From: Candidatus Methylobacter oryzae
GTDB taxonomy: Bacteria; Pseudomonadota; Gammaproteobacteria; Methylococcales; Methylomonadaceae
Length of the DNA: 44,330 nucleotides
Reading direction: 5' to 3'
Assembly: GCA_945861405.1 (NCBI GenBank)
Contig: CAMAUL010000020.1
Span: 1 to 44,330 of the forward strand
Shown here: piece after piece, positions 33,530 to 43,919 of the stretch
Layout of the letters: every line of letters begins with the position of its first letter
Position numbering within the stretch: position 1 is the stretch's first letter
Made by a program: the position numbers and the translations under genes
The notes under the pieces: model-generated
The model's database searches: none
What the model saw: only the letters and a program-made list of their open reading frames with translations
What the model was told of the DNA's origin: nothing

Positions 33530-34852
33530 TTATTTTTTAAGATTGGCTTTTTTCATCAAGCCATCATATTGTTGGGACATAAGATGAGTTTGCATCTGTG
33601 AAATGAAATCCATTACAACCACTACAATAATCAATAGAGATGTTCCACCAAAATAAAACGGGACATTCCAGTAAACTATCAAAAACTCGGGCAACAAACA
33701 TACTAACGTGATATAGAATGCGCCAATTAAAGTTAACCGGGTCATAACCTTATCAATATAAGAACTTGTTTGGAGACCGGGTCTTATTCCAGGCAAAAAT
33801 GCACCCGACTTCTTTAGATTGTCCGCCGTTTCCTTTGAATTAAATACTAAAGCCGTATAAAAGAAACAGAAGAAAATGATAGCCGTTGCATAAAACATCA
33901 CATAAACCGGCTGCCCAGGCGACAACATAGTAGCCACATCCTGCAACCAGGTAAAACCTTCGCTATTTCCAAACCATCCTGCGATAGTCGCTGGAAACAA
34001 AATTATACTCGAAGCAAAGATTGGCGGTATTACACCAGCCATATTGAGCTTTAGCGGCAAAAAGCTGCTTTGCCCCGCATACATCTTGCGGCCTTGCTGT
34101 CTTTTTGGGTAATTGATGAGGATTCTTCTTTGCCCTCGCTCAACAAAAACCACCAGCGCAGTAACCGAAATGGACAACAGGAACAATAAAATAATAAATG
34201 CTCCGTTCATTTCACCGGTTCTTGCCAATTCTAAAGTGCCACCGATTGCTTTGGGTAACCCGGAAACAATACCCGCAAATATGATAAGAGAGATACCGTT
34301 ACCTATTCCACGCTCGGTGACCTGCTCACCCAGCCACATCAGGAAGACAGTACCCGTAACAAGAGTAACTGTTGTAATTACGATAAAACTTATGCCTGGA
34401 CTTAAGACTACGGAAAGCCCCCCGGCAGTTTGATTCTGCAATGCCAGAGATATCCCAATTGCTTGAAAAGTCGCTAAAACGACTGTGCCAAATCGGGTGT
34501 ACTGTGAAATTTTCCGTCGCCCCGACTCGCCTTCTTTTTTTAGCTGCTCCATTGCAGGAACAACGACAGTCATCAATTGCATAATAATTGACGCTGAAAT
34601 ATAAGGCATTATACCCAGAGCAAACAGACTTAAACGCATCAAAGCGCCACCCGAGAACATGTTGAACATATCCAGGATTGAGCCGCTCTGCTGTTCAAAC
34701 ATAACCGCAAGCGCCTTGGGATCTATTCCAGGAACAGGAATATGGGCACCGACTCTGTAAACAAAAAAGGCCCCCAAAACAAATAGTAATCTAGCCTTAA
34801 GCTCTGAAAAACCGCCGACCTTGCCAGATATCTGAGCTGTTGAAGTACTCAC
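33530..34852 (-). CDS. secY: Protein translocase subunit SecY
   Basis: Channel subunit of the SecYEG translocon in the inner membrane. The 440-residue protein shows the ten expected membrane helices, the plug-region start [12 protein letters not shown] after helix 1, and the cytoplasmic loop [24 protein letters not shown] seen in two parts around 250-270. The start is GTG directly after the rplO TAA with no gap, so translation is probably coupled. Confidence 0.98.
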   Translation of the reverse strand: MSTSTAQISGKVGGFSELKARLLFVLGAFFVYRVGAHIPVPGIDPKALAVMFEQQSGSILDMFNMFSGGALMRLSLFALGIMPYISASIIMQLMTVVVPAMEQLKKEGESGRRKISQYTRFGTVVLATFQAIGISLALQNQTAGGLSVVLSPGISFIVITTVTLVTGTVFLMWLGEQVTERGIGNGISLIIFAGIVSGLPKAIGGTLELARTGEMNGAFIILLFLLSISVTALVVFVERGQRRILINYPKRQQGRKMYAGQSSFLPLKLNMAGVIPPIFASSIILFPATIAGWFGNSEGFTWLQDVATMLSPGQPVYVMFYATAIIFFCFFYTALVFNSKETADNLKKSGAFLPGIRPGLQTSSYIDKVMTRLTLIGAFYITLVCLLPEFLIVYWNVPFYFGGTSLLIIVVVVMDFISQMQTHLMSQQYDGLMKKANLKK

Positions 34853-35287
34853 TTAGGCCTCTACTTTGCCGCCAGCAGCTTCAATAGATACTTTGGCCCC
34901 GCCAGTTACTTTTATACCTTTAATAGTAACGGCCTTGGTTAACTCACCAGACTTGATTATTTTTGCTTTTTTAGTGAAGACTGGAACAATGTTAGCAGCA
35001 ATCAAAATCTTAAGATCTATAACCTCGGCATTTAAATTATTCAGTTCGTGCAATCTAACCTCGGCTGAATACTTGCTCATAAGGGAAGTAAAACCCACCT
35101 TAGGCAACCGACGCTGCAAGGGCATCTGTCCACCCTCGAAACCAACCTTATGAAAGCCACCACTGCGAGCCTTTTGCCCCTTATGACCTCTTCCGCAAGT
35201 TTTACCCATCGTACAGCCGATTCCTCGCCCTACGCGTCTGGATTTTTTTCTTGCTCCTGCACTTGAACGGATGGTATTTAAAAACAT
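34853..35287 (-). CDS. rplO: Ribosomal protein uL15
   Basis: Late-assembly large-subunit protein of 144 residues. The Gly/Arg-rich N-terminal extension ([19 protein letters not shown]) that threads into 23S rRNA is intact, as is [14 protein letters not shown]. Its start shares one base with the rpmD stop (35287), and its stop abuts the secY start. Confidence 0.98.
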   Translation of the reverse strand: MFLNTIRSSAGARKKSRRVGRGIGCTMGKTCGRGHKGQKARSGGFHKVGFEGGQMPLQRRLPKVGFTSLMSKYSAEVRLHELNNLNAEVIDLKILIAANIVPVFTKKAKIIKSGELTKAVTIKGIKVTGGAKVSIEAAGGKVEA

Positions 35288-35472
35288 TACACTTCCTCGA
35301 ATTTTAGCATGTACGATACTTTATTTATCATACCTCGGTTTTCAGGCGTGTTGAGCACCACAACCGTCTGGTTAATTTTACGCAATCCCAAACCTTTTAA
35401 ACACGCTTGGTGACGCGGTAAACGCCCAAATTTGCTTTTTGTCATCGTAACACTTATTTTATTGCCAGCCAT
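35287..35472 (-). CDS. rpmD: Ribosomal protein uL30
   Basis: Large-subunit protein of 61 residues, of the short bacterial type, with [20 protein letters not shown] in its centre. It lies 5 bases after rpsE and overlaps rplO by one base. Confidence 0.97.
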   Translation of the reverse strand: MAGNKISVTMTKSKFGRLPRHQACLKGLGLRKINQTVVVLNTPENRGMINKVSYMLKFEEV

Positions 35473-35477
35473 TACTA

Positions 35478-35984
35478 CTACCCAATAATCTGTTCAACTG
35501 ATAAGCCGCGTTTTGCAGCAATTTGGTTAGCGCTATGCATGCCTGTAAGTCCGTTAATAGTCGCTCTAACGACATTAATAGGATTACTGGTTCCGATGCA
35601 TTTAGCCAATACGTTATGCACACCAACCACTTCAAATACAGCTCTCATTGCTCCACCGGCAATAATACCTGTACCTTCAGAAGCGGGCTGCATGTAAACC
35701 TTAGCTGCCCCAGTTGTGTTCATAATAGCGTACTGCAATGTGTCGCCTTTCAACGAAACCTTGCGCATATTTTTACGCGCCTGCTCCAAAGACTTTTGTA
35801 TTGCAATCGGCACTTCACGGGCTTTACTGACACCGTATCCAACTCTGCCTTCACCATCGCCAACTACTGTCAGTGCAGTGAAACCAAAAACACGACCGCC
35901 TTTTACAACTTTTGCAACTCGTCTTACATTAACTAATTTTTCTTGCAAACCATCTGCACTAACCTGAGAAGGTGCTGTAGACAT
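35478..35984 (-). CDS. rpsE: Ribosomal protein uS5
   Basis: Small-subunit protein at the mRNA entry, important for decoding accuracy. The 168 residues show the N-terminal double-stranded RNA-binding-like domain ([22 protein letters not shown]) and the C-terminal domain with [19 protein letters not shown]. It sits 9 bases after rplR and 5 before rpmD. Confidence 0.98.
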   Translation of the reverse strand: MSTAPSQVSADGLQEKLVNVRRVAKVVKGGRVFGFTALTVVGDGEGRVGYGVSKAREVPIAIQKSLEQARKNMRKVSLKGDTLQYAIMNTTGAAKVYMQPASEGTGIIAGGAMRAVFEVVGVHNVLAKCIGTSNPINVVRATINGLTGMHSANQIAAKRGLSVEQIIG

Positions 35985-35993
35985 CTTATTCCC

Positions 35994-36347
35994 CTAAAAT
36001 TTCAAACCGGCTTCACGTGCCGCATCTGCCAATGCTTTAACGCGACCATGATATTTAAACCCTGAGCGATCAAAAGCAACTTCGGAAACCCCAGCAGCAA
36101 TTGCTTTTTGGGCAATAAATTTCCCCACTTCAGCAGCAGCACTTATATTTCCAGTGTTTTTTAGGGTCGATTTAATATCAGCCTGAGTTGTTGAAGCACT
36201 TGCTAAAGTTGTCGTTCCATCAGCACTTATAACCTGAGCATAAATATGCTGTGCAGTTTTGTGAATTGACAAACGTGTTGTGCTTAATTTCTTAATTTTG
36301 CTGCGCAATTTTAATGCGCGCTTCATACGAGATTGTTTCTTATCCAT
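35994..36347 (-). CDS. rplR: Ribosomal protein uL18
   Basis: Binds 5S rRNA together with uL5. The 117 residues start with a very basic segment ([20 protein letters not shown]) and end in [25 protein letters not shown], the typical C-terminus. It is 9 bases from both neighbours, rplF and rpsE. Confidence 0.98.
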   Translation of the reverse strand: MDKKQSRMKRALKLRSKIKKLSTTRLSIHKTAQHIYAQVISADGTTTLASASTTQADIKSTLKNTGNISAAAEVGKFIAQKAIAAGVSEVAFDRSGFKYHGRVKALADAAREAGLKF

Positions 36348-36356
36348 TACGCTACC

Positions 36357-36890
36357 TTACTTCTTCTTAGCTTCTTTTCTTGCCACATGCTCTTCAGCAT
36401 ATCTGACACCCTTGCCTTTATAAGGCTCTGGTGGACGATAAGCTCTAATTTTTGCAGCGACTTCGCCTACCAACTGCTTATCACTTCCCTTGATAATAAT
36501 TTCTGTTTGACTAGGCGTTTCAACAGAAACTCCGGCAGGAACTTCAAAATCAATCGGATGGGAAAAACCCAGCGCAAGATTAAGTATGTTTCCTTTAGCC
36601 TGAGCTCTATAGCCCACGCCAATCAGAGCTAATTTCTTTTCGAATCCAGCGGAGACACCAATAATCATATTACTTACAATTGCTCTAGCCGTTCCGGCTT
36701 GAGCAGTCGCTTTTTTATCATCTTTATCCCACTGGACTTGGATTACATTATCAGTAATACCCAAACTAACAGCTGAATTAATATCAAACGATAATTGACC
36801 ATTATTTCCTTTTACAGTCACATTATTACCCTCTAGTTTTATATCCACACCTTTAGGGATAATTACTGGAGCCTTAGCAATTCTTGACAT
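36357..36890 (-). CDS. rplF: Ribosomal protein uL6
   Basis: Large-subunit protein near the factor-binding site, made of two similar domains (about 10-80 and 85-175). The 177 residues include [20 protein letters not shown] and end in [24 protein letters not shown]. It lies 15 bases after rpsH. Confidence 0.98.
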   Translation of the reverse strand: MSRIAKAPVIIPKGVDIKLEGNNVTVKGNNGQLSFDINSAVSLGITDNVIQVQWDKDDKKATAQAGTARAIVSNMIIGVSAGFEKKLALIGVGYRAQAKGNILNLALGFSHPIDFEVPAGVSVETPSQTEIIIKGSDKQLVGEVAAKIRAYRPPEPYKGKGVRYAEEHVARKEAKKK

Positions 36891-36905
36891 ATCCTGACCT
36901 ACACT

Positions 36906-37301
36906 TTAACAAACAGTACAAATGACTTCACCGCCATGTCCCATTGAACGAGCAGCTCTATCGGTCATAACACCATTCGATGTTGATACGATAGCAATCC
37001 CTAGCCCGCCAAGAACTTTCGGCAATTCATCCTTAGATTTATAAATACGTAAACCAGGTTTACTAATTCTTTTAATATTTTCAATTACAGGAGCACCCTT
37101 ATAGTACTTCAATTCAATAGTCATTTCTGTATGACTGCCGATTGTTTCCGTAGAATAGCCTGTAATAAAACCTTCTTCTTTTAACACCTTGGCTATTGAC
37201 ACTTTCAATTTTGACGAAGGCTGTTTAACGATCTTTTTGCCAGCAGATTGACCGTTTCTGATTCGGGTCAGCATATCTGCGACTGGGTCTGTCATACTCA
37301 T
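36906..37301 (-). CDS. rpsH: Ribosomal protein uS8
   Basis: Central 16S rRNA binder and, in E. coli, the translational repressor of the spc operon through a site at the rplE start. The 131 residues start [16 protein letters not shown] after a two-residue leader and end [11 protein letters not shown]. It lies 31 bases after rpsN. I did not test the rplE leader for an RNA mimic. Confidence 0.98.
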   Translation of the reverse strand: MSMTDPVADMLTRIRNGQSAGKKIVKQPSSKLKVSIAKVLKEEGFITGYSTETIGSHTEMTIELKYYKGAPVIENIKRISKPGLRIYKSKDELPKVLGGLGIAIVSTSNGVMTDRAARSMGHGGEVICTVC

Positions 37302-37332
37302 TTTAATCTCTCCAAACTTGATCTAAAAGATC

Positions 37333-37638
37333 TTACCAACTTGCCTTTACCAAGCCCGGCACATCGCCACGCATTGTTGCTTCTCTTAGCTTATTTCGAC
37401 TAAGCCCAAACTTACGGTAATAACCGTGAGGACGTCCGGTTATGTTGCAACGGTTACGAACTCTCGATGCACTAGAGTCTCTCGGTAGTTTTTGAAGTTG
37501 TAAATGAGCTGATTCTTTATCTTCAAATGTAGCATTCGGATCCCTGATAATTTCTTTCAAAGATTTACGTTTGACATCATACTTTTGCACTAATTTTTTA
37601 CGCTTATCTTCACGCGCAATCATTGATTTTTTTGCCAT
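37333..37638 (-). CDS. rpsN: Ribosomal protein uS14, zinc-independent form
   Basis: Small-subunit head protein. The 101 residues end [25 protein letters not shown]... with a single cysteine, so this is the longer C-minus form without the CxxC zinc knuckle, as in E. coli. It lies 13 bases after rplE. Confidence 0.97.
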   Translation of the reverse strand: MAKKSMIAREDKRKKLVQKYDVKRKSLKEIIRDPNATFEDKESAHLQLQKLPRDSSASRVRNRCNITGRPHGYYRKFGLSRNKLREATMRGDVPGLVKASW

Positions 37639-37651
37639 TTTAATGCGCCCT

Positions 37652-38191
37652 TTAGTTCTTAAATGGAAAATTAAAAAGCTTTAACAACGCCAAACCTTCT
37701 TCATTAGTTTGAGCTGTTGTTGTAATAGTTATATCCATACCGCGCAGAGTGTCAATTTTGTCATAATCAATTTCAGGGAAAATGATCTGCTCTTTAACAC
37801 CCATGGAATAATTACCACGCCCATCGAAGCTTTTAGGACTCAATCCTCTAAAATCACGAATTCGAGGAATAGAAATACTGATTAAACGATCTAAAAATTC
37901 ATACATTCTGTCGCTACGCAGGGTTACTTTGCAGCCTATCGGCATATCATCACGAATTTTAAAACCCGCGATAGATTTTCTTGCCAGCGTAACGATTGGT
38001 TTTTGTCCGGAAATTTTTTCCATGTCGCTAACAGCAGATTGCAAGACCTTTTTATCAGCAACAGCACCACCCACACCCATATTAAGGGTTATTTTGGTAA
38101 TCCGAGGCGCCTGCATTACAGAATTGTAGGCAAACTGCTCTACTAATGCTGGAAGGATTTTTTCTTTATATACGGTTTCTAGTCTAGCCAT
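37652..38191 (-). CDS. rplE: Ribosomal protein uL5
   Basis: 5S rRNA-binding protein of the central protuberance that contacts P-site tRNA. The 179 residues include [33 protein letters not shown] and the C-terminal [20 protein letters not shown]. It lies 17 bases after rplX and 13 before rpsN. Confidence 0.98.
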   Translation of the reverse strand: MARLETVYKEKILPALVEQFAYNSVMQAPRITKITLNMGVGGAVADKKVLQSAVSDMEKISGQKPIVTLARKSIAGFKIRDDMPIGCKVTLRSDRMYEFLDRLISISIPRIRDFRGLSPKSFDGRGNYSMGVKEQIIFPEIDYDKIDTLRGMDITITTTAQTNEEGLALLKLFNFPFKN

Positions 38192-38208
38192 GATTTTTAT
38201 CTACACCC

Positions 38209-38526
38209 TTATACATCAACAACTTCATTTGTTGACTTAAAATATCTGACTTTTTTTCCATCTTCTAGAAACTTAAAGCCGACACGATCCGCCTTTTTGG
38301 TCTCAGGATTATATAATCCTATATTGGAAATATTAATTGGCATATCCTTGACAATAATTCCACCTGAAACTCCAGCATTTGGGTTTGGTTTTTGGTTCTT
38401 TTTAACCTGGTTAATCCCTTCAACCAAAACCTTATTATCCTTTAAAACCTTGCTTACTCTACCGCTCTTACCTTTGTCTTTTCCGGTACGAACGATAACT
38501 TCATCGCCTTGTTTGATTCTTTGCAT
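38209..38526 (-). CDS. rplX: Ribosomal protein uL24
   Basis: Assembly-initiating large-subunit protein near the exit tunnel, with an N-terminal KOW motif ([20 protein letters not shown]). The length of 105 residues is standard. It lies 14 bases after rplN and 17 before rplE. Confidence 0.98.
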   Translation of the reverse strand: MQRIKQGDEVIVRTGKDKGKSGRVSKVLKDNKVLVEGINQVKKNQKPNPNAGVSGGIIVKDMPINISNIGLYNPETKKADRVGFKFLEDGKKVRYFKSTNEVVDV

Positions 38527-38540
38527 TTTAAAACCCTACC

Positions 38541-38909
38541 TTATAAAACTTCAGGAGCCAGTGAGATGATTTTCATAAATCTCTCACCTCTTAGCTCACG
38601 TGTTACAGGGCCAAAAATACGTGTACCAAGTGGCTGTAAATTGTTATTTAGAATTACTGCGGCGTTACCATCAAAGCGTATAACAGAACCATCCGGCCTA
38701 CGAACACCTTTACGAGTCCTAACAACCAATGCGTTATAAACTTCGCCTTTTTTTACTCTTCCGCGAGGTATTGCATCTTTAATGCTGACCTTAATGATGT
38801 CACCAATACCCGCATAGCGTCTATGAGACCCACCCAATACTTTGATACACATGACCCTTTTTGCGCCACTATTATCGGCGACGTCAAGGTTAGTTTGCAT
38901 CTGAATCAT
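38541..38909 (-). CDS. rplN: Ribosomal protein uL14
   Basis: Large-subunit interface protein of 122 residues starting [20 protein letters not shown] and ending in the typical [19 protein letters not shown] segment. It begins the spc part of the cluster, 36 bases after rpsQ. That gap is AT-rich but no convincing spc promoter was found, so transcription probably reads through from S10. Confidence 0.98.
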   Translation of the reverse strand: MIQMQTNLDVADNSGAKRVMCIKVLGGSHRRYAGIGDIIKVSIKDAIPRGRVKKGEVYNALVVRTRKGVRRPDGSVIRFDGNAAVILNNNLQPLGTRIFGPVTRELRGERFMKIISLAPEVL

Positions 38910-38945
38910 GATTTATTCCTATACTCTGTTTATAGATAGCTGATG

Positions 38946-39209
38946 CTATTTGTTGGCACTTTCTAAGACCTGAACCAACCTGAAGGTTTTATTCTTAGAC
39001 ATAGGTCTGCATGATGTAATGGAAACTACGTCACCTTCATGGCAAACATTTTGTTCATCATGAGCCATCATTTTAGTTGAACGCTTAATGTATTTACCGT
39101 AAACAGGGTGCTTTACAACTCGCTCAACCAAAACTGTAATGGTTTTGTCCATTTTATTACTAACAACCCGACCAGTGATCGTCCGCAACTTAGTTACATT
39201 TTCACTCAT
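38946..39209 (-). CDS. rpsQ: Ribosomal protein uS17
   Basis: Primary 16S rRNA binder with an OB-fold. The 87 residues include [20 protein letters not shown] and [13 protein letters not shown]. It is the last gene of the S10 part, one base after rpmC. Confidence 0.98.
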   Translation of the reverse strand: MSENVTKLRTITGRVVSNKMDKTITVLVERVVKHPVYGKYIKRSTKMMAHDEQNVCHEGDVVSITSCRPMSKNKTFRLVQVLESANK

Positions 39210-39210
39210 T

Positions 39211-39402
39211 TTATGCGCTCGCCATTTCGTTTAATATGGTATGGATACGTGCCGCATCACGTCTAACCTTTTTTACTTGATCCGGTTTAGACAGCTGCCC
39301 CGTTCCTTTTTGCATTTTAAGATTAAATTGTTCACGCGACAATTCGAGCAACATAGACCCTAATTCGTCTTTAGTTTTTTGGCGTAATTCACTTGCTTTC
39401 AT
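39211..39402 (-). CDS. rpmC: Ribosomal protein uL29
   Basis: Two-helix protein at the tunnel exit, part of the docking site for nascent-chain factors. The 63 residues start [14 protein letters not shown]. Its start shares one base with the rplP stop and its stop lies one base before rpsQ. Confidence 0.98.
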   Translation of the reverse strand: MKASELRQKTKDELGSMLLELSREQFNLKMQKGTGQLSKPDQVKKVRRDAARIHTILNEMASA

Positions 39403-39815
39403 TACATTATTGTCCGAGCAGTAAAAAGTGTTTTTAAAGGTAACTTAGCAGCACCTAAAGCGAATGCTTCACGAGCCAACTCTTCAGAAACACCCTGTAT
39501 TTCATACAACATAGTTCCCGGTTTAACCTGAGCAACCCAATATTCTACACTACCTTTCCCTTTTCCCATACGAACTTCTAAGGGTTTTTTGGTAATTGGT
39601 TTGTCCGGGAAGATTCTGATCCAAAGTTTACCGCCACGCTTGACGTGCCGAGTAATTGTTCTACGGGCAGATTCAATTTGACGGGCAGTTAGCCTGCCAC
39701 GCTCAACTGACTTTAGACCAAAATCACCAAAACTTACTGATGAGCCACGTACGGCAGTACCGTTATTTCTGCCTTTATGTTGTTTACGGAACTTGGTTCT
39801 TTTAGGTTGAAGCAT
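39402..39815 (-). CDS. rplP: Ribosomal protein uL16
   Basis: Large-subunit protein that helps position A- and P-site tRNA. The 137 residues start [19 protein letters not shown] and include [20 protein letters not shown]. The Arg before MGKGKG corresponds to the residue hydroxylated in E. coli. It lies 18 bases after rpsC and overlaps rpmC by one base. Confidence 0.98.
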   Translation of the reverse strand: MLQPKRTKFRKQHKGRNNGTAVRGSSVSFGDFGLKSVERGRLTARQIESARRTITRHVKRGGKLWIRIFPDKPITKKPLEVRMGKGKGSVEYWVAQVKPGTMLYEIQGVSEELAREAFALGAAKLPLKTLFTARTIM

Positions 39816-39833
39816 TGTTCTCTATCCCTTCAA

Positions 39834-40505
39834 CTATTTTTTAGAATCTGAATTAATGGCTGCAATATGCGCATCCATATCGAATACCTCACCCTTGAAT
39901 ATCCACACCTTAATGCCGATAATTCCATAGGTAGTGTGTGCTTCAGCCGTTGCATAATCGATATCCGCCCTTAATGTGTGCAGAGGAACACGACCCTCTC
40001 TGTACCATTCACTTCGGGCAATTTCGGCACCGTTTAAGCGACCGCCAACATTGATCTTTATTCCTTCGGCACCCAATCGCATTGTATTAGTTACAGCACG
40101 CTTCATTGCACGACGATACATAATTCTTTTTTCCAGCTGCTGAGCAACACCTTCAGCCACCAGTTGAGCGTCTAATTCAGGCTTTCTTATCTCTTCAACA
40201 TTAAGCTGAACAGGAATGCCCATTATTTTGGATACCGCTTGTCTCAACGCTTCGATATCTTCGCCCTTTTTACCTATTACAATACCTGGCCTTGCGGTAT
40301 GTATTGTAATATGTGCATTGTTAGGTGGGCGATTAATCTGAATACGACTTACAGAAGCATGAGCTAATTTTTTTCTAATATAGTCCCGGACTGTCAAATC
40401 TTGGTGCAGGAATACTGAATAATCCTGGCTATTCGCATACCATCTTGAATTCCAATCTTTTACAATTCCAAGGCGTATACCTGTTGGATGTACCTTCTGA
40501 CCCAT
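39834..40505 (-). CDS. rpsC: Ribosomal protein uS3
   Basis: Small-subunit head protein at the mRNA entry tunnel. The 223 residues begin [20 protein letters not shown], have the KH domain with [13 protein letters not shown], and a C-terminal domain containing [20 protein letters not shown]. It lies 9 bases after rplV. Confidence 0.98.
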   Translation of the reverse strand: MGQKVHPTGIRLGIVKDWNSRWYANSQDYSVFLHQDLTVRDYIRKKLAHASVSRIQINRPPNNAHITIHTARPGIVIGKKGEDIEALRQAVSKIMGIPVQLNVEEIRKPELDAQLVAEGVAQQLEKRIMYRRAMKRAVTNTMRLGAEGIKINVGGRLNGAEIARSEWYREGRVPLHTLRADIDYATAEAHTTYGIIGIKVWIFKGEVFDMDAHIAAINSDSKK

Positions 40506-40514
40506 TTTCTGCCC

Positions 40515-40850
40515 CTACTCGTATTCTGCGACTTTAACTGTAATATGGCAGGTTCTTTTAAGGATATGATTTGCACGTCCTTTAGCTCTTGCCTTGAATC
40601 TTTTCATGGTCGCCCCTTCATTCACATAAACGGTTGACACTTTTAATTCGTCAATATCTGCACTTTCATTATGCTCCGCATTTGCGATAGCAGACTCGAG
40701 AATCTTTTTAATAATTCCTGCCGCCTTTTTTGAGCTGAACTTCAATAAGTTCAACGCTTTTTCAACGGGCAGACCACGAATCTGATCGCCTACCAACCGC
40801 GCTTTTTGCGCAGATAATGGGGCGTTTTTTAATTTTGCTGAAATTTCCAT
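40515..40850 (-). CDS. rplV: Ribosomal protein uL22
   Basis: Large-subunit protein whose long loop lines the exit tunnel. The 111 residues include [21 protein letters not shown] and the loop segment [20 protein letters not shown]. The loop shows no insertion or deletion of the macrolide-resistance type. It lies 8 bases after rpsS. Confidence 0.98.
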   Translation of the reverse strand: MEISAKLKNAPLSAQKARLVGDQIRGLPVEKALNLLKFSSKKAAGIIKKILESAIANAEHNESADIDELKVSTVYVNEGATMKRFKARAKGRANHILKRTCHITVKVAEYE

Positions 40851-40858
40851 AATACAAC

Positions 40859-41131
40859 CTATCTAGATTTCTTATCAGCCACGTGGCCTTTATATGTACG
40901 AGTTGGCGAAAACTCACCTAATTTATGCCCGACCATATTCTCAGAAATCAGAACAGGTATGTGTAGGCGTCCATTATGGATTGCAATAGTCAAACCCAGC
41001 ATATCAGGAATAATCATTGATCTTCTTGACCATGTTTTAATCGGTTTCCGATTATTTGTACTTACAGCATCTTCTACTTTTTTAAGCAGATGATGATCAA
41101 TAAAAGGACCTTTTTTAATTGAACGCGGCAC
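40859..41131 (-). CDS. rpsS: Ribosomal protein uS19
   Basis: Small-subunit head protein of 90 residues starting [20 protein letters not shown], with [16 protein letters not shown] near its C-terminus. It lies 12 bases after rplB and 8 before rplV. Confidence 0.98.
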   Translation of the reverse strand: MPRSIKKGPFIDHHLLKKVEDAVSTNNRKPIKTWSRRSMIIPDMLGLTIAIHNGRLHIPVLISENMVGHKLGEFSPTRTYKGHVADKKSR

Positions 41132-41143
41132 GCTGATTCCTCT

Positions 41144-41971
41144 CTATTTGAGCTTACGACGTCTGATAATCATATTATCAGTACGCTTGTTGTTTCTGGT
41201 TTTATAACCTTTGGTCGGCATACCCCAGGGAGATACAGGATGTCTTCCACCCGATGTACGACCTTCACCACCACCATGTGGATGATCGACCGGATTCATT
41301 ACCACACCTCGAACTGTAGGACGAACCCCACGCCATCTTGATGCGCCTGCTTTTCCAAGGGATATCAAGTTATGCTCTGAGTTCGAAACCTCTCCAATTA
41401 CGGCACGACAATCGGCCATAACCTTACGCATTTCACCAGAACGTAATCTTAGGGTTGCATGAGCACCGTCTTTAGCTACCAGCTGCACCGATGTGCCGGC
41501 ACTGCGAGCAACTTGCGCTCCCTTACCTGGCTTCAATTCGACGCAATGAACCGTGGTACCCATGGGTATATTTCTCAACGGCATACAGTTGCCCGGCTTA
41601 ACAGCAGTTGTTTCTGAAGACAGAATCTCCTGTCCAACTTCAAGCCCTTTAGGTGCGATGATGTATCTACGCTCACCGTCCTTAAATAATATCAGTGCGA
41701 TATTGGCAGTTCTGTTTGGGTCATATTCCAGACGCTCTACAACAGCGGAAATATCGACTTTATTTCTTTTAAAATCAATGATCCGATAGTGCTGTTTATG
41801 ACCACCACCTATATGGCGCGTTGTTATACGCCCATTATTATTTCGCCCGCCACTTTTGCTCTTTTTACTAAGCAAAGGTGCATATGGCTTGCCTTTGTGC
41901 AAATCATCATTTTTGATCCGCACTACAAACCGTGAACCCGGTGACGTCGGTTTAGACTTTACAATAGCCAT
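41144..41971 (-). CDS. rplB: Ribosomal protein uL2
   Basis: Core large-subunit protein needed for subunit joining and the peptidyl-transferase centre. The 275 residues include the C-terminal signature [14 protein letters not shown]230 in it corresponds to E. coli His229, which is important for activity. It lies 41 bases after rplW, the second-largest gap in the S10-spc-alpha run after the 76 bases between rpmJ and rpsM. Confidence 0.99.
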   Translation of the reverse strand: MAIVKSKPTSPGSRFVVRIKNDDLHKGKPYAPLLSKKSKSGGRNNNGRITTRHIGGGHKQHYRIIDFKRNKVDISAVVERLEYDPNRTANIALILFKDGERRYIIAPKGLEVGQEILSSETTAVKPGNCMPLRNIPMGTTVHCVELKPGKGAQVARSAGTSVQLVAKDGAHATLRLRSGEMRKVMADCRAVIGEVSNSEHNLISLGKAGASRWRGVRPTVRGVVMNPVDHPHGGGEGRTSGGRHPVSPWGMPTKGYKTRNNKRTDNMIIRRRKLK

Positions 41972-42012
41972 GCTTTCTACCGTTTCCTATTGATCTTTTA
42001 TAACTTAAATTA

Positions 42013-42312
42013 TTAAGCGGCGGCGAAATCTATATCATGACCGGGCTTAAGTTTTACATAAGCTTTTTTCCAATCAGATCGCTGCCCCAATGAGCCGCCA
42101 AATCTTTTCTGTTTGCCCTTAACGTTTAAAACCTGAACTGAATCCACTTCAACTTTAAACATTAATTCCACTGCGTTTTTAACTTGCTTTTTAGTTGCCT
42201 GCTTTTGCACTTTAAAAACAAATCGATTATTTTTTTCTGCAGCAATCGTACTCTTCTCAGATACTATCGGAGCTTGTAGCACAGTTGCTAAGTGGTATTT
42301 ATTTAAACTCAC
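42013..42312 (-). CDS. rplW: Ribosomal protein uL23
   Basis: Tunnel-exit protein that docks trigger factor and SRP. The 99 residues include [20 protein letters not shown] and the loop [23 protein letters not shown]. The exposed Glu of the trigger-factor site lies in SEKST. It overlaps the rplD end by 4 bases (ATGA-type coupling). Confidence 0.98.
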   Translation of the reverse strand: MSLNKYHLATVLQAPIVSEKSTIAAEKNNRFVFKVQKQATKKQVKNAVELMFKVEVDSVQVLNVKGKQKRFGGSLGQRSDWKKAYVKLKPGHDIDFAAA

Positions 42313-42929
42313 GCCAAGCGCTCCTCTATTTGCTTCAACGCACCCGGTGTAGCGATGACTTTATCGGCCGAAACCAATAAAACCGGGCTTAAATTAATCG
42401 CCTCGATCACTTCTACATAAGGTATGTTTCTTGATGCCAAAGCTAAATTTGCATCGACACTCTCAACAACAATCAGAATGCGCTTTGCATCAATGTTTTT
42501 TATTCTTGCATTTAATTCTTTGGTTTTAGGGCTTGTAGGTAATATATCACTGCTAACCACCAAACGATCCTGTCTTAGTAACTCGGACAGAATTGACCGA
42601 ACACCAACCCGAAACATTTTCTTGTTCAGCTTTTGCTCATAATTCCTGGGTCTTGCGGCAAATGCGACACCACCTGTTCTCCAGACCGGACTACGCGTTG
42701 TACCTGACCTTGCACGACCCGTGCCTTTTTGTCTCCAGGGTTTTGCACCGCCACCACTCACATCGGAGCGTGTCTTCTGCGCCTTAGTTCCAGCACGAGC
42801 GCCGGCCAGATGCCTGACAACCAGCTGGTGAACCAAAGTTTCATTAAAAGCCTGTCCAAATATAGCTTCTGTAACCTCCACACTTCCAGCAGAGTCTTTT
42901 TCACTTAAAGCAGGTACTTGCATACTCAT
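42309..42929 (-). CDS. rplD: Ribosomal protein uL4
   Basis: Tunnel-lining large-subunit protein, and in E. coli the repressor of the S10 operon. The 206 residues include [20 protein letters not shown] and [21 protein letters not shown] from the extended loop. It lies 3 bases after rplC. No S10-type leader is present upstream of rpsJ, so the E. coli attenuation control is probably absent. Confidence 0.98.
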   Translation of the reverse strand: MSMQVPALSEKDSAGSVEVTEAIFGQAFNETLVHQLVVRHLAGARAGTKAQKTRSDVSGGGAKPWRQKGTGRARSGTTRSPVWRTGGVAFAARPRNYEQKLNKKMFRVGVRSILSELLRQDRLVVSSDILPTSPKTKELNARIKNIDAKRILIVVESVDANLALASRNIPYVEVIEAINLSPVLLVSADKVIATPGALKQIEERLA

Positions 42930-42932
42930 GGC

Positions 42933-43583
42933 TTAACCTTTATTTCGCATTTTCATAGCGGGTGTAATGATTACATCACCGCCTTTAGCACCAGGCACTG
43001 CGCCTTTTACTAAAATTAAATTTCTCGCCGTATCAATTGAATGAATGGTCAGGTTCTGAACTGTAACTTTTTCAGCCCCCATATGACCCTCCATTTTCTT
43101 GCCTTTAAATACACGACCTGGCGTTTGACACATACCGATAGATCCCAAGACCCTGTGCGATCGAGAGTTACCATGCGTAGCATCTTGCATGCTGAAGTTG
43201 TGACGCTTTATGCCGCCAGCAAAGCCTTTACCAATACTTTTACCCTGGACATCAACAACTTGACCCGCAGAAAAAATATCTAAAGATAATTGAGAGCCCG
43301 TAGATAAACCTTCACCTTCACCCTCTTCGAGCCTAAACTCCCAAAGGCCGCGTCCAGCTGTCACATTAGCTGCTGCGTAATGACCCGCCATTGCTTTGTT
43401 GACTCTAGAAGATTTTTTATCGCCCGCCGCTACTTGAATCGAACGATAGCCATCAACTTCAATACCTTTAACCTGAGTAACTCTGTTTGAGTCAATCTGG
43501 AGTACAGTAACGGGTACTGACGAACCATCTTCACAAAAAACTCTGGTCATACCACATTTACGACCTATTAGACCTATTGACAT
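42933..43583 (-). CDS. rplC: Ribosomal protein uL3
   Basis: Assembly initiator of the large subunit whose loop reaches the peptidyl-transferase centre. The 216 residues start [16 protein letters not shown] and include [20 protein letters not shown] and [18 protein letters not shown]. In the methylated-Gln loop, E. coli GQNQTPG is GMCQTPG here, so one of the two glutamines is replaced. It lies 19 bases after rpsJ. Confidence 0.98.
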   Translation of the reverse strand: MSIGLIGRKCGMTRVFCEDGSSVPVTVLQIDSNRVTQVKGIEVDGYRSIQVAAGDKKSSRVNKAMAGHYAAANVTAGRGLWEFRLEEGEGEGLSTGSQLSLDIFSAGQVVDVQGKSIGKGFAGGIKRHNFSMQDATHGNSRSHRVLGSIGMCQTPGRVFKGKKMEGHMGAEKVTVQNLTIHSIDTARNLILVKGAVPGAKGGDVIITPAMKMRNKG

Positions 43584-43602
43584 CTGCCAATTCCCCTGCT
43601 TT

Positions 43603-43914
43603 TTAATTCAACTTTATTTGAACATCAACACCAGCTGCAAGATCCAACTTCATCAATGCATCTACGGTTTTTTCTGTTGGCTCAACGATATCCAATAACC
43701 TTTTATACGTTCTCAATTCATACTGATCCCGCGCATCTTTATTGACATGCGGAGAAATCAAAATTGTAAAACGCTCTTTTTTAGTAGGCAATGGAATAGG
43801 GCCCTTAACTTGAGCACCTGTTCTTCTTGCTGTTTCTACTATCTCACCAGCCGATTGATCAATCAATTTATGATCAAATGATTTCAATCGGATTCTGATA
43901 GTTTGATTAGACAT
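43603..43914 (-). CDS. rpsJ: Ribosomal protein uS10 (NusE)
   Basis: Small-subunit head protein that also acts in transcription antitermination with NusB. The 103 residues include [20 protein letters not shown] and [27 protein letters not shown] over two parts. It starts only 5 bases after the tuf stop, leaving no room for an S10 leader. Confidence 0.98.
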   Translation of the reverse strand: MSNQTIRIRLKSFDHKLIDQSAGEIVETARRTGAQVKGPIPLPTKKERFTILISPHVNKDARDQYELRTYKRLLDIVEPTEKTVDALMKLDLAAGVDVQIKLN

Positions 43915-43919
43915 AGTGT

